Positions 21,911-33,756 of a stretch of 64,000 bases of DNA are shown in pieces (position 1 is the stretch's first letter; each line of letters opens with the position of its first letter). Origin of the DNA: Toxonevra muliebris (Eukaryota; Arthropoda; Insecta; Diptera; Pallopteridae). The stretch covers positions 3,376,204-3,440,203 of the forward strand of contig OY829328.1 of assembly GCA_963691655.1 (NCBI GenBank), written 5' to 3'. Made by a program: the position numbers and the translations under genes. A model generated the notes under the pieces. It had not been told where the DNA came from. It searched no databases and was given only the letters and a program-made list of their open reading frames with translations.

Positions 21911-23160
21911 ATTCTTCTTTGACACTTGTATTGCATATTGGTCAGATTTTCTGACATCTAATATGAACCGCATCTGTTTATCGTATGAAAAAATGTTTTA
22001 TTGAAAAAGTTTTATATACTTAGAAGCAGGCCTTCTTCTTCTTTTTTAATATTTTTAATTTGGAAAAAATGTTTGCAAATTTTTTCAAAATTTGGCAGTT
22101 CATATTGCTAATTAAATAATTATTGAACTTATTATTATTTAGATTATTAAGCTTTAAACACTACAAATTTTATTTTTTTTAATTTTAATTTAACATTTAA
22201 ATTATAGAGGGCACCCAATTCGAGTTTTTTAAAAAATTAGGATCTCATGGCCGACAGTTAATCTCCGAAACGGGAAATCTCAAACAGAAAAAAAAGTTGC
22301 ATGTTGTAGATAAAGCAAGAATCAAACACTTTTTAAAAAAACGTAAAAAAAAATTTGCAGGCTTTTGAAAAAAAAAATGAAAAAATACGTCCGTTTTTGA
22401 ATAATTTTCCTCCGTGAAATTTTTTTTGGAATTTTACGGAATAAATGTGGTTTATTCTGGTGTAAAACACATTAACAACGGACTTAGCTTTTTAAAAATC
22501 GGCCAAGTCAATCCGGAGATTAACTGTCGACCATGCAGAAAAGTGAGTTTTTGTTTTTAATGTAAAATTAAAATTGAAATTTTTTTTTTTGTATACCTCG
22601 GTCTAGGCCTTCCATGAGTTTTTTGTACGATCATTTCCATGGTTTCGCCTGAAACTGCGTTGAAATGCTCAATTTCAGCATATAAAAAAATGTCAAACAA
22701 AACCACGGAAATGAGGTTGTATCAACGAAACTGCGTCGAAACCGACCAAAAAATCTAATGCAATCCTGAATGCGTCTATTGAAATGAATATGTTCTGACA
22801 TTTATAGTTTGCTTTGCTTTGATTAATATGGAGAAACGAAAATATAAAAAAATAAATTTATGGAGTCAGCGCGAAGAGAAGCTCATAGCCGACATTTAAT
22901 ATCTATTAATTTTGAAAATATCGCGCTTACAAAATCAAAAAAAAGGAATTAGCTAAAAAAAGATGAAAACGGGACATTGCAAACCATAAATATTATGATT
23001 GTAATTCCAATTGAATGCTGTTTTTATTACATATACCTACATATAACGGACGGATGTGGATGTAGAAAGGCACTTATACACATATATTTATATATTTTAT
23101 GTTTTAAATATTTGTTTATTGTATAATGCATTTTTTCTAAAATTGCAGATTTTAAGTTAC

Positions 23161-23475
23161 CTCTAACTCGCTCAAGATCCCGACGACGTCGTAACACTAC
23201 TGCCAACTATAAACAAACAAAGTGCAGACATTTGACTAATAGAATTAATTCAAATTTAAATAATCTTGAAACGTTTCCTTTACCTTTGTGATTATACAAA
23301 CTAAAGCGAGAAAAACAAATAACACAATTATGTAATAATAAAAGCCAAACCAATAACAGAAGTCATCATTAGTGAGAGTAATCGGAGTTACACTACTGGA
23401 TGACAAATTAGCTAATGTGCTTGTTTCAACATTAATCGTAGTACTTGTACCCGCAGTACCGTTAACTAGAAACAT
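23161..23475 (-). CDS. Variable first-exon unit V2 (Ser/Thr-rich ectodomain, one TM)
   Basis: Exon a, 23475-23284, encodes 64 residues: MFLVNGTAGTSTTINVET, a Ser/Thr-rich stretch, DDFCYWFGFYYY, and the helix IIVLFVFLALVCIITK, ending AAG|GTAAAG in phase 0. Exon b, 23206-23161, adds LAVVLRRRRDLERVR and ends G|GTAACT in phase 1. Exon sizes, phases and the aromatic pre-membrane string match V1, so the two are recent tandem duplicates. N-G-T and N-L-S are possible glycosylation sites. The nearest compatible tail is C1. Confidence 0.8.
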
Positions 23476-23711
23476 TCTTGTATTTAAAAGAAAGAAATTA
23501 GCGATTTCAGCGCCCGCTCGTTATGGACCGAAATGATTTAACAAACTGTTATTGAATTCCATTTAATAAAGTTTTGAATGTTCTAATTTGTTTGGAAATT
23601 ATTTTTCGATTTTATCAACAAAACATAATAATAATAAGTTAAAGCCTATAGATTTGCAAAATTTACCTGTAAAAATACGAGTAATATATCCCAGAATGAC
23701 AAATGACCATA

Positions 23712-23720
23712 GATAAGATA
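23712..23720 (+). promoter_or_regulatory. GATA-factor site upstream of V2
   Basis: GATAAGATA, 237 bases upstream of ATG 23475. Its last two bases are the TA target of the Tc1-like insertion that starts at 23721, so any promoter parts farther upstream have been pushed 1.7 kb away. Confidence 0.55.
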
Positions 23721-25467
23721 CAACTCTGTTCAAAATAATAGGAGTGGCATCAATAAAAACACAGTCTTTATTTTTTAACAAAAAAAAAACTAAATTTCAT
23801 TCAGTGTTTTACTCCTTTTTAACCTTTTCACCCCTACTGAGATTATTTATCCCAGTAATGTTCGAAAATTCAAGTAAAATAGGAGATATGATTTCCATTT
23901 GACTTGAGTTTTCTTAACTACTTAAATTTGATGCATTTCTGATTTTTATCCTCCTTTTATTAACAATTAATTTGACCTGAAAACTAATTTTTTTTACTCC
24001 ATTTTGCTATTTTTTTTTAAAATTTTTGTTTTTGTAAGTAGAATATCCTTCTACGGATTGAAACTTTGTCTTAGATTAACTGAAAATATATAGAAATTTC
24101 TAACATATATAATAAAAAATACAAAATTGTTTTTTTTTTTTTTTTTTTTGGATTTATTAATAGTTGAAAGATGATGAATTTTTATTGGCACTGGGTGTAA
24201 GTATATGCAGCATCATCGTCACAAGATACCTTTAATACAATTCATGGGTGCAAAGGTTGTAGCAGACATTATGCCTCATTGAAAAACTTAAGCATAACTA
24301 TAATTCGTATAAGGATGGAAGACCATGAACATATTTATTTTTCATTTTATTATTTGTATAAAATATTAAAAAAGCTCAACCAGATTTTGAGAAAAACTCC
24401 GGGGTGAAAAAGTTAAACTTTCAATAAAAACAATGAAAAAATACCACTTAACTTAAATAAATTCAGAATCCACTGTTCAAAATAATAAGAGTATTAGAAC
24501 ATGATATGAATTATTCTAAAGTTAAAGAAAAAAGTTGTAATTAGTTATTAAATGCGACAGTCTTCTAATATTTCGTTGAATATCCTCGGTTTTTTATCAC
24601 TCCCGAGCATCCGCGAGGCATGGAGGCGATGAGATCGCGGAACCGCTTCAACGGGATTCGTCGCCATGCCTCTTTATGCTCTGCAATGCCTTTCTTTATG
24701 TCTGTCCACAGAATTTCTATGGGGTTAAAGTCAGCTGACTGAGCAGGTCATGAACTCAGCATCATTGACCTGAAACCACTCTTTTGTGGATTTACTAGTA
24801 TGTTTTGTCATTTTTCTGCTGGAACAGCCATTTTATATTCCATTCGGCTTATGGCAACATCACTTCTTTCAATATACCCAGTACATACACTCGCTGGTCC
24901 ATGGTTCCTTTAATTAGATGGATTAGTCCAACTTCGTTGTATGAAAAACTAGCTTTTGCACCACCATGCTTAACACAAAGTGGTGTATTGTGGTTGATCT
25001 TTGGTGTTAAGTAAACGTCGGACATTCTGTTTGGATCCGGTTCCACCAAATAACATGATTTTACTTTCGTCGGTCTACAATATGTTCTGCCATTTTGCTG
25101 TCAACCAGTGGATGTGCTTTTTGGCAAACTTACAGTGATGTAAAAACTACAAAAAACATATCTAAACAATTCTTCAATCCTTACTTTTTTGTTTCTTTCA
25201 CGAATTTTTAATTTAAACCCTTTTTTTATTTAAATCTTAATTTCACTCCTATTTTTTTATCACTGCAACTTAAAGCAACATACTGAAATGATTGGATAGC
25301 GTTATAAATATTGTCACAATTCCATGATACTTTTTTGTGTAGTAACTCTTACATTCTATTGCAAGTACCGTTAAAAGTTTAGATGGTTTGCATATCGTTA
25401 CATGATCAAAATTAATTAAAAAAAAAAAAAAATAGTACCAGCACTCCTATTATTTTGAACACAGCTG
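23721..25467 (-). mobile_element. Tc1-like DNA transposon, decayed, with intact ends
   Basis: The left end TA|CAACTCTGTTCAAAATAATA and the inverted right end TA|CAGCTGTGTTCAAAATAATA match, both followed by GGAGTG, and are flanked by the TA duplication typical of the Tc1/mariner superfamily. Inside, the minus strand encodes recognisable transposase pieces: VKHGGAKASFSYNEVGLIHL, IKGTMDQRVYVLGIL and, near the end, PIEILWTDIKKGIAEHKEAW followed by IPLKRFRDLIASMPRGC and NRGYSTKY, with stops and frameshifts between them. The element is about 1.75 kb. Confidence 0.85.
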
Positions 25468-26885
25468 TATATACATAGAGAAATATTTGCAACTCTTCTA
25501 CAAATTTACTTATGTTAATTATAAACTACTTAATTGATTCCAAAGTTATATCTTTTTCATACACAAATAATTATTTTTCATTTGTTCAAATTCATTGTCC
25601 AGCTTCGGGGATTTACAAGTAAAAGTAATTCTATAGTGAAAAATACTTTATTAGAATTTGATTTGGTAGTGGTTTTCGTTTTCGTATCTCTTCATCAGTT
25701 CTTAAAATAAATAACTCGAGTGAATGCAAAAAAATTAGACTTTGATCGCGGAAGATATCCTTTTAAAATTGTTTTACTTGAGCATTGGTCTTCAAACTGA
25801 GTTCCATGAAACCCTGGATTCCGCGGGAATATATTAAATTTTTATACGAGTCAGTTAGTTTTTCAAAGGGATATGCTAGACAGAAAAATAGTATGATATT
25901 TATTATACAATTTCTATGAATATTAATATAACATTTTTAAAAATTTTACCAAAATTTTCCTGCAGAACCTGATTTTTTTCCGAAAAAAAAAAAAATTTAA
26001 CATCTTTTCGGCTATAATTTTCATACAAAAATTCGTTTTCAATGTTAATAATACTGTGCTCGAATCAGAAACTTTTTTCGTGACAACCGACGCAAACTAA
26101 AGCTAATTCGAGTATTTAATTTTCAATATTGGACTATTTGAAGCCGGGCACAAATTGCGTTAGTTTTTTACTATTTATTTGAAAATTTTAAAAATTTAGT
26201 CGATTTGAGCAATTTCAACTCATTTCCAGCCAATAGTTGAAAAATCGACCAGTAACTTTCGAATTTTCTGTAGGGAAATGGATATAACTTAGCAACTTAA
26301 CAAATGTGCTATTTTACACCTTTGTTAATTTAAATTATTTTTGATTTGGGTAAGATCGTGAGTCTAGGAACTACTTATCGACCGATACCCACTGTCGTTC
26401 GTCAAAATCATTAAAAAAAATTCAAAATAATGGTTAATACTCAATAAATCTCATTATTAAAATAAAAAATGTTGTAAATTTCACTTCATCATTACTCTCC
26501 ATAATGAAGGAACAAATATACAACTCACGAGATATTTAGGTAGAGAAAAAAAATTATACTTTTATTGAACGAAATCTATGTCTTATTTATATGGGGAACA
26601 TAAAAATCCGATGAGCGACCCTCTGAATGTTGTGTCCCTAAGCCCGTGCTTCGTGAAATTTCGTTTTACAACATAAACTGATGTTTTAGACAGAAGCTCC
26701 GAAAAACTCACGCTACATGAAATATTCGAAGTAGTCTAATGTACATATTCTCACAGAAGTTATCAAAATTACAAATAATAAATCTAACAAATTTGGGGCA
26801 CGTGAATAAACTCGTATGGCATAAGACTAGAATAAAACTGCACGGGGACGATAAAAATCTCGAAAGTAAACAAAATCACACTCAC
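25468..26885. other. Spacer between V2 and V3
   Basis: AT-rich sequence with no supported exon on either strand; CTCTTCATCAGTTCTT near 25690 resembles part of the dispersed repeat at 8.4 and 21.8 kb. Confidence 0.4.
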
Positions 26886-27083
26886 CTTCTTCTTTAAGCA
26901 GACGTGCCAGCGTGATATTATGCCAAGTTAGCAAAATTATCTGTAAACAAAAATAAAAATATTCATAATAATATTTTATGGAAAAGGAAAAACGTAAATA
27001 AACGTTGAGAAACATACCCTAATTATGAATAAAATGAATGGCAAAATAACGAGAGCTATAAGGATCAAACTAAAATCGTCCAT
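26886..27083 (-). CDS. Variable first-exon unit V3 (minimal ectodomain, one TM)
   Basis: Exon a, 27083-27018, has only 22 codons: MDDFS, then a hydrophobic helix (LILIALVILPFILFII) and Arg before AGG|GTATGT (phase 0). Exon b, 26940-26886, adds IILLTWHNITLARLLKEE and ends G|GTGAGT (phase 1). The 77-base intron is typical. The acidic five-residue outer end followed at once by the membrane span is shared with V6, V8, V10 and V11. The nearest tail is C1, about 12.6 kb downstream. Confidence 0.8.
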
Positions 27084-29796
27084 TGTTTAATTGTTAATTT
27101 TGTTGCGATATTATTATTAATTTTTTTACACTATAAGTCAGCACATTTGTTATTATTTTGTTTATTAACTATAGGTAAGTATAAATTTTTAATTGCATTC
27201 ACAAAGTTGATATGTACTTTGCTGTTTTGCTTTTTGTAATTAGTGGGCGAACAAAAATTTCAGATAATCAAGCACTAAATATTATCAATTGAAAACAATT
27301 TATTTTAAAATCCACATATCGATAGATAAGATAGCAAATAAAATTTGTGAAACTCGATTTTGTTACGTTTGCAATTGTTAGAATACTAACGTATTCCTTT
27401 TATATACACAAACATTTCAACTTTCAATGCCTTATGTATTTATATATATATATTTTAGATAGTTTACGAAATTGTTTTTTTGCCCATTTACTTATTTGCT
27501 TGAATCGAATTTATACAAACTCGCGCGCCGTTTTACATTACGTTGTTAATATAATTTTTGAAATGAATTCAAATGTTGTACCTATATACACCTCTTTGAT
27601 ATCGGCGTGTTATCGGTGAGGTTGAGGTAGTATTTTTTCCACTGATATCATTAAGTAAATAAGCATAATGAATGGGTTGTAAGATGAAAGAAGTAATAAA
27701 GAATAAAAAAAAATACGATAAAGTGTTTGTGTTATTTTCCAATGAACACAATGGAAATATAAGACATAGGTAGTATTTGGCAAAAATAAAAATTGTCATT
27801 CATCTATAACATGTCTTAAAAAAATAATTTGAATTCATAAATTTTTATCTTTATGATTATATTAGCAGTTTTATCTTTTGTTTGATGTTATCACTTTTCG
27901 TTTCTCAATTGCCATATTTATTGTGAAACTTGATAGAATTTTTAGAAGCCTTTTAACCACTCACTAATTAGAGTTTATTAAACCCTTAAATGCGCAGTTT
28001 TTTTCATTTTCCCCAAAGTTAAAAGCCGTGAGGACTAAATCTGCATCCAGGAGTCTAATGCTATTCCTCTTTTCCCCTAAAATTCGTAGTATGCAAAAAT
28101 AAATTTGACAATGATTAAGATTTACAAAAACAAACCTTTTCTGAAAAAATCACCAACTTTTTTAATTTGAAATTTTTTTCAAACTATGTAGATATGTAAC
28201 AATTTAATGCTTAAAAATGATGTAAAGATGTTATGTGACCACCCGTGTAACTTGTGATTCCCAAACATTTTTGGTTCTCTGAAATCCTAATTTTATAGTC
28301 TTTATGATTAAATGAGAAAGCTCGTGTTAAGGTGTTACAATACACGACGCTTTATTTTGAATTCAAATTGCCCCTTTCTGACCTCAAATTGATTTCCCCC
28401 GGATTAAATTCTAGAATTCTGAACTCAAATTAATGCTCTCTAAAGAAATTATTTTGACACTGGCATTGATGGCCTTGGAGAAATTTTAAATGACTCTTTT
28501 TGATTCAACTTGATTATTCCGAAGTTAGTTGACCATTTGAAAAATTTAGGATATTTAATTTGTTAATGTGTATTAACAGTAATAATCTCGATATATTAAG
28601 ATGCAAAATGTAAGAAGTAAAATTATATTCAATTATTTTCTGCGCGGTTAAGATCTATATTTCTTTGTTACTAGCGCGTTCATGAATTGATCAATAACAC
28701 ACATTACGTCTGCTCGCGTATTTGTAAAAGTTTACTAGTAACAAAATTTAAGAGCGTAAGAGAAAAACTCTCTTAAAAAAAGAATAATCTAAAAAAGTAC
28801 GCTAAGCGCCTGGTTATATTGGTGCTCGGTGTTCGACGAACACAAAACATTTTCTCCCGTGGTCGGTCAAGGTGGTTACATTCTGCTCGTTGCAGAGTTG
28901 TTTTTTGTCAAAATATACTCGTTGTTTAATACTGTTTTATATGTAATGATATTGTTTTGTAAAATAACTCATTGCCACCCTGAATTCTCGGCGTGCTCGG
29001 TGTACAATACACCGAGCATATATATAATTTTCGTTCACTTGCACTTTAAAGAAAAATAATGAAAAACTCAGGAAAGCTTGGGGTCAAGTGTTCGCCGATG
29101 ACTTCTAACCCTTAAATACTAACCAATTGTAAATTTTACGAATGGAAAATTAAAATTTTCTTTTTTTTAAGATCACCGTGATATAGTTTAATGGAAAAGC
29201 ATATTTGTGGCAGTTTGCAGCGCTGCTCTGTTTAGCCCCGTTTCTAAATTCACTGGCAGTGAACAGCTGATTTTATTTTATTGAAACTAACATGAAGCGC
29301 TTTTGTAATTTAGGTTTTATGTAGTCAGCAAACGTTTGTTTATTAACTTCGCAGATTTGTAGTTTATCTAGAAGTTAGGACAATCGAGTATTCCGTATAC
29401 GAAACTATTTTTGCTTTTAATTCCTTTTCGGTCTGCAGTCTTTTGCTGCTATTTAAATTTCATTCATTTATTGTTTTGACTGTTGTTTTGTTTTCTTTCG
29501 ACAATCGTTTTTTTGATACAAATTTTGCACGCTCTATCAGAAAAAGAAAAATTTGTTTCTCTCAATTTCTTTCTCTTTTACAAATTTTTTGGATACCCGA
29601 ACGACTTCCAGTAAAACTTGTACAAATTTTTTGTACGTGAACAGAGCTATATTTACAACCAGCACAATTGAACAAAATGTTATATATTATTTGATACGGT
29701 ATATAACGAAACTAAACAACAGAGGGTTATCACGGACAGCTGATGATAATTTTATTAAACACTGCGTCATGTATTGCTAAACACTGCCTAATTTAA
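27084..29796. other. Spacer between V3 and the nine-exon gene
   Basis: No exon is supported on either strand. A GC-richer stretch at 28800-29010 contains GCTCGGTGTA and its inverse TACACCGAGC around 28990-29020, a short perfect palindrome. The last 500 bases may contain the promoter and leader of the gene at 29797. Confidence 0.4.
27325..27334 (+). promoter_or_regulatory. GATA-factor site upstream of V3
   Basis: GATAGATAAGATAG spans 27321-27334, two overlapping GATA cores, about 240 bases upstream of ATG 27083. Confidence 0.55.
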
Positions 29797-31903
29797 ATGT
29801 TAAAGTACAGGATCAGATCTTTGCCGCCAAAGTTTCCTCTGTTTATGTCAAACTCAAATGGTTATCGAAATAGGGAGCAGTTTCATATTAATTTGCGATG
29901 TAAGTTTTTTATTCAAAAAGTGCTAATAGTCTATTCAGTTGTTTCTTTTAAGGAAATTTCTAAGCAATGCGGAGAAAAACAACTGAGAAATCGTTTCGGA
30001 CTCATGCAGCTGCTTAAAACTCTGAATGCAAACGAGAAGGTATACACATGCAATTGTGGTCAAAGCAATAATCGCCTACGTCGGTTTAAAAAGAATTTAG
30101 TAATAAATGCTATCATGTTCTTATTGCACTGCACATTGATCATTGCTTTTGATCACAGATAAGTTTGAATAAATTATTCTACTTCAAAAATTTACAAAAC
30201 GTCTAATTTTACAGTTTTGGTTGGCAAAATACTATTGCAAATTACAATGGAATATTGGCAGCCTAAGAGTTTTGGGTGTTTTCCAAAAATTGCGCATTCT
30301 CACAGCTACAGAGTTTATATTGAGGTACGTAAAATAAAAAAGAATCACAATAAAAAGGTTAAAACTGAAATTTACGCCATATGTGCCTTAAATCCCATAG
30401 TAGTAATTTCAATCAGATCCAACGAAATATGTCCAACACTATGAGTTGATGAATAACCTCTGAATTCATTTTTGGCTTAATCTAATCCAACAAATTTAAT
30501 TCAAAGAAATAATATTTTCTAACAAAACCTACCAAAGACAGTAGAAACGTAAATATGTATAAAAAATAGCAATATGAACTCTTGTTGTTTAATCTTCCGG
30601 GTCAAAACTGTTTGTAAACTTCTATAATTTATAACTAATTGCATAATTTCTACGAAAATTTCAGTATACAAAGTAATGAAGAGTTGCAGCTAATATTGAA
30701 TGATTTTCTGGAAGCTGAATATGAATTAATAGCAAATTTATTTATATCAATGTACTACGGTAAAATTTATTTTTGTCAAGTATTTATTTACAAACTTTTA
30801 ATAAGGTATATTTAATAGATTGCACAAATGCAATTAAACTTGGTGCAATTTTGGATGACTGCTTACGTGGTTTGTTTGTGGATTTACTGCAAAATCAGGA
30901 TTTAAATAACTTGAGTTATTTATTAGTTGTAAAAGAGACACTGTCAGGTAAATACTACATACATATATTGTAAAAACCCATGAAAAATCCATTGTCTTAA
31001 CTTAATTTTATAGATACCTTATTGCTGAAAATTATACACAAACACATAAATATTGTGCTGAATTTGCATAATAGTAGTATAGAAGCTGCGTTTAAAAATT
31101 TTAGCAAATGGATAAATGAAGGAGTGAATGATATAAAATTTACGAAGCATCTACATGAAAATGTATGTGAGAATGCAGCAAATACTTTTCATTTTGTTAT
31201 TTACACCTTATTTTTCAGTTAATGAAATACACAGTGGAAGAAGCGATTTCTTATGTATTTCAATTATCCATGGATGAGGGCTTTAATCAATGGAAATTTT
31301 ATTTAATATTGCTGCAAACAATCGCTAGCAAAAGCCCAAACGCTGCTGCATTTATCAAAAGTACGTTTTTTTTTCTTGAATAAATAAGCCTTCAAGTTTC
31401 TTAAAATGGCTTTATTCTGCCCATTACAGAATATCTAAAGAAACGATTGCACCAAATAGCTACTATGCCTCGTCTTAATGCAATGTTACATTTACTGCTG
31501 ACGACACGTGCTGTCACTGCGTCGACCACAGATATAGAAAAAAATATTAATGCTTATGCAAAGTGGTACAAACAAAACATAAGCGATATGAAATTTGTGC
31601 TGAAACCTGAAGAATTTCGCAATATTATAGCGCTTTTGGAGCAGAGTATTCCTTACGAAATGGAAAACGATTATTTGGATGTATGTTTTGAATGAGCTTC
31701 TAATGATGATGATAAGGGATGGTAATAATTATGTTTACAAATTTCAGATCCATGCCACTATTTCTATTTCACCACCTATAATGTGCGGCAAATTGGTGTT
31801 GAATTATAAAAGCAAATGTAAAATGCGTTTAAGCCAATTAAAAGGAACGTTAAAAGTGGTACATCCACATGATAGTATTGTCATTGATGATGATTATAGT
31901 TAA
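29797..31903 (+). CDS. Unrecognised helical protein, nine exons
   Basis: Nine exons fit in phase: 29797-29899, 29939-30039, 30215-30324, 30665-30759, 30819-30947, 31014-31162, 31219-31360, 31430-31680 and 31748-31903, giving about 411 residues. The introns are mostly 40-180 bases. The product is mainly alpha-helical in type, rich in Leu, Ile, Asn and Lys. Conspicuous stretches are GEKQLRNRFGLMQLLKTLN, LVVKETLSDTLLLKIIHKHI, NAYAKWYKQNISDMKFVLKP, EEFRNIIALLEQSIPYEMEN and, at the end, HDSIVIDDDYS, which has the form of a SUMO-interaction motif. No catalytic motif is seen. The helical-repeat character and acidic hydrophobic end recall scaffold proteins of DNA repair such as SLF2/NSE6-like (CANIN) proteins, but this is a guess from texture, not a recognised match. 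The first exon is the least certain; an acceptor-like TACAG at 29806-29810 would allow more upstream exons. Confidence 0.7.
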
Positions 31904-32034
31904 TGAAATAGTGGGTATTTAATTGTACTTTTATATATGCATTATTCCATTTTATATTTTGACCTTTACAAATCCTAAATATATAATAAATTCAAAATTA
32001 TTACTTAATTTTAAGCAAAATTAAAATATTGTTT

Positions 32035-32968
32035 TTATAGTTTCTGCGAACGATCGCCTCCCGCCAATGGTTTATCTCGCTCATCCCAAAGTGTAACACC
32101 GTCACATGCGCAGATCTTTTTGAAATTTTGTAAAATACCAGCAGAGCGTGCAATAATGCCACATGCAAGCCTTCAAATACATACATGAACATTAATTTAT
32201 AAAGTAAAAATTGGAAATTCAATATCAACTTTATAGTACAAAGTTTATATACCTTTCTCCACTGTTTCCATCGATGTGGCTTTGTTCTCCTGCGCCCCGT
32301 CCAAAATCATCTGCGCGTTCTGTTATAACAACCGAGCGACCAATAATGTCCCACACTTCCAGAACTGGATCGACAAAGCGGAATGTAGAGCGACCACTAT
32401 TGTCTGCACGAATATTACCCAAATCGCCGACATGCCGTTTTGTGGGTTCGTCTTGTGGTCGACCATGCGGCGAACCCCGAGGATTATAGTGTCCACCTAC
32501 TGAGGCGCATCCCAGTGAAACATCGCCCGATTCGTGAACATGTATGCCATGTAATCCTGGCGTCAAACCATCAACCACACCATCCACTACAGCGCCTGTT
32601 TTATCCTTAGTGATTGCACTAAATCGCACGACACCTTGTATAGGCGTTCTATTGATATCACAGCCGGTGGTGTTAATTATTGCCACGGCAGATTGCCCCC
32701 CAAATCCGGATAGCACTGCTTTTCTGCCAGTTCTTTCTATTTTATCTTTTACTTCGAACCACGGCTTACATGTTTGCACTATGACTTTTCCTTGATTTGC
32801 ATCAATCACTTCCACCTGCCCAACATCCTGTAATGCTCTACGTATAACATTTTCGCATTCTTCTCCGTGCATTTGCACAGCAAATTCAATCTGAAAATTT
32901 CATTTGTAATTTTTTAAAGTATTTTGATATATAAAAGTAGTTGGCACACTCACCTTAATTTCACTCAT
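32035..32968 (-). CDS. Ccs: Copper chaperone for Cu/Zn superoxide dismutase
   Basis: Three exons, 32968-32954, 32890-32253 and 32170-32035, give 262 residues. After a short start (MSEIK|IEFAVQ) comes an Atx1-like domain of about 70 residues, then a SOD-like domain ([67 protein letters not shown]), then the third domain with the Cys-x-Cys pair ICACDG (238-240) that hands copper to SOD1. In the Atx1-like domain the usual MxCxxC site is MHGEEC, with one Cys missing. In the SOD-like domain the position of the fourth copper ligand is Thr (VVITERADD), as expected for a chaperone without dismutase activity. Its 3' end is convergent with the nine-exon gene, stop to stop 131 bases. The 5-codon first exon is chosen for its perfect GTGAGT donor. 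Confidence 0.94.
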
Positions 32969-33449
32969 TTTGTTATTATCTATCGGTATTTAAAGGTACC
33001 TGAAATTCCTAAAACGCAAAAAGCCGAACAAATAACACCATTAAGTTCTCTAAACAAAACAAATTGTCAATTGTGTGATCAGCTGTTTTTGGCATTTTTT
33101 GTTATTGGGTGCATCCACGCGCACAGTCATGGTGAAATCATGGGTGCGATTCTGTAACTCGTTAGCAGCAATTTTCGGATCGCTAAGTGAAGTTAACGAC
33201 AATTTTAACGATACTGCGGTTCTGTAACAAATTTTTAGCGATATTTGTAGAAAGTTTGACATTTCGTTTACGACAATTGTCGTTAACTTTGTAATGAAAA
33301 ATTAGTTGTTGTTAAGCTTTGCGACAATAATAGAAACTCATTTGAACTGGCATTTAGAGGCGATTTTGTGAAATATTTTAGGTAAACTGCATAATTAATT
33401 AAGAGACAAACAAATTCAATTAAAAATCTTTATATTTTTTAATCCATAA

Positions 33450-33700
33450 GGGCATTTAATTTTTTTGTTTACGACATAAAGGGGAAATAAAAACGTTGTG
33501 GTAGATCGGGCAAATTTACGGCTAGTTGATGATCCTTTCCATTTGGATGAGAAAGAGTTTAAAAATTTGTACCGCATTACTTTCGGCCTTGTATAAAATG
33601 TTATTGGCGAAATCAGGAAGAAACTGAAAGGGCACCGAATGACCGCATTATCTGCGGAAAAGCAAGAAAATATTTAAGAAAGCTAGCTGACCTGGCAAAG
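33450..33700 (+). pseudogene. PIF/Harbinger-like transposase remnant
   Basis: One frame reads LVDDPFHLDEKEFKNLYRIT, FGLV, a stop, then NVIGEIRKKLKGHRMTALSA and EKQ. The order acidic-Pro-F-x-L, FxxLYRxT, then a basic helix and T-A-L-S-x-E-x-Q is that of the N-terminal region of HARBI1-type transposases. A stop codon interrupts it and no DDE part follows. Confidence 0.4.
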
Positions 33701-33756
33701 TTTGTTGTGTCTAATTTATATAATTTGTTTTTAACCCAAATTCTCCCAGAATAATA

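Larger units (their letters stand above)
20281..23160. other. Spacer between units V1 and V2
   Basis: No gene is seen. A second copy of the 8.4-kb repeat lies at 21745-21910. GTCCGCTGAATCCGAAT near 21040 recurs inverted near 21540 as ATTCGGATTCAGCGG, marking a possible foldback element of about 600 bases. Poly-T and poly-A runs are frequent. Confidence 0.45.
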
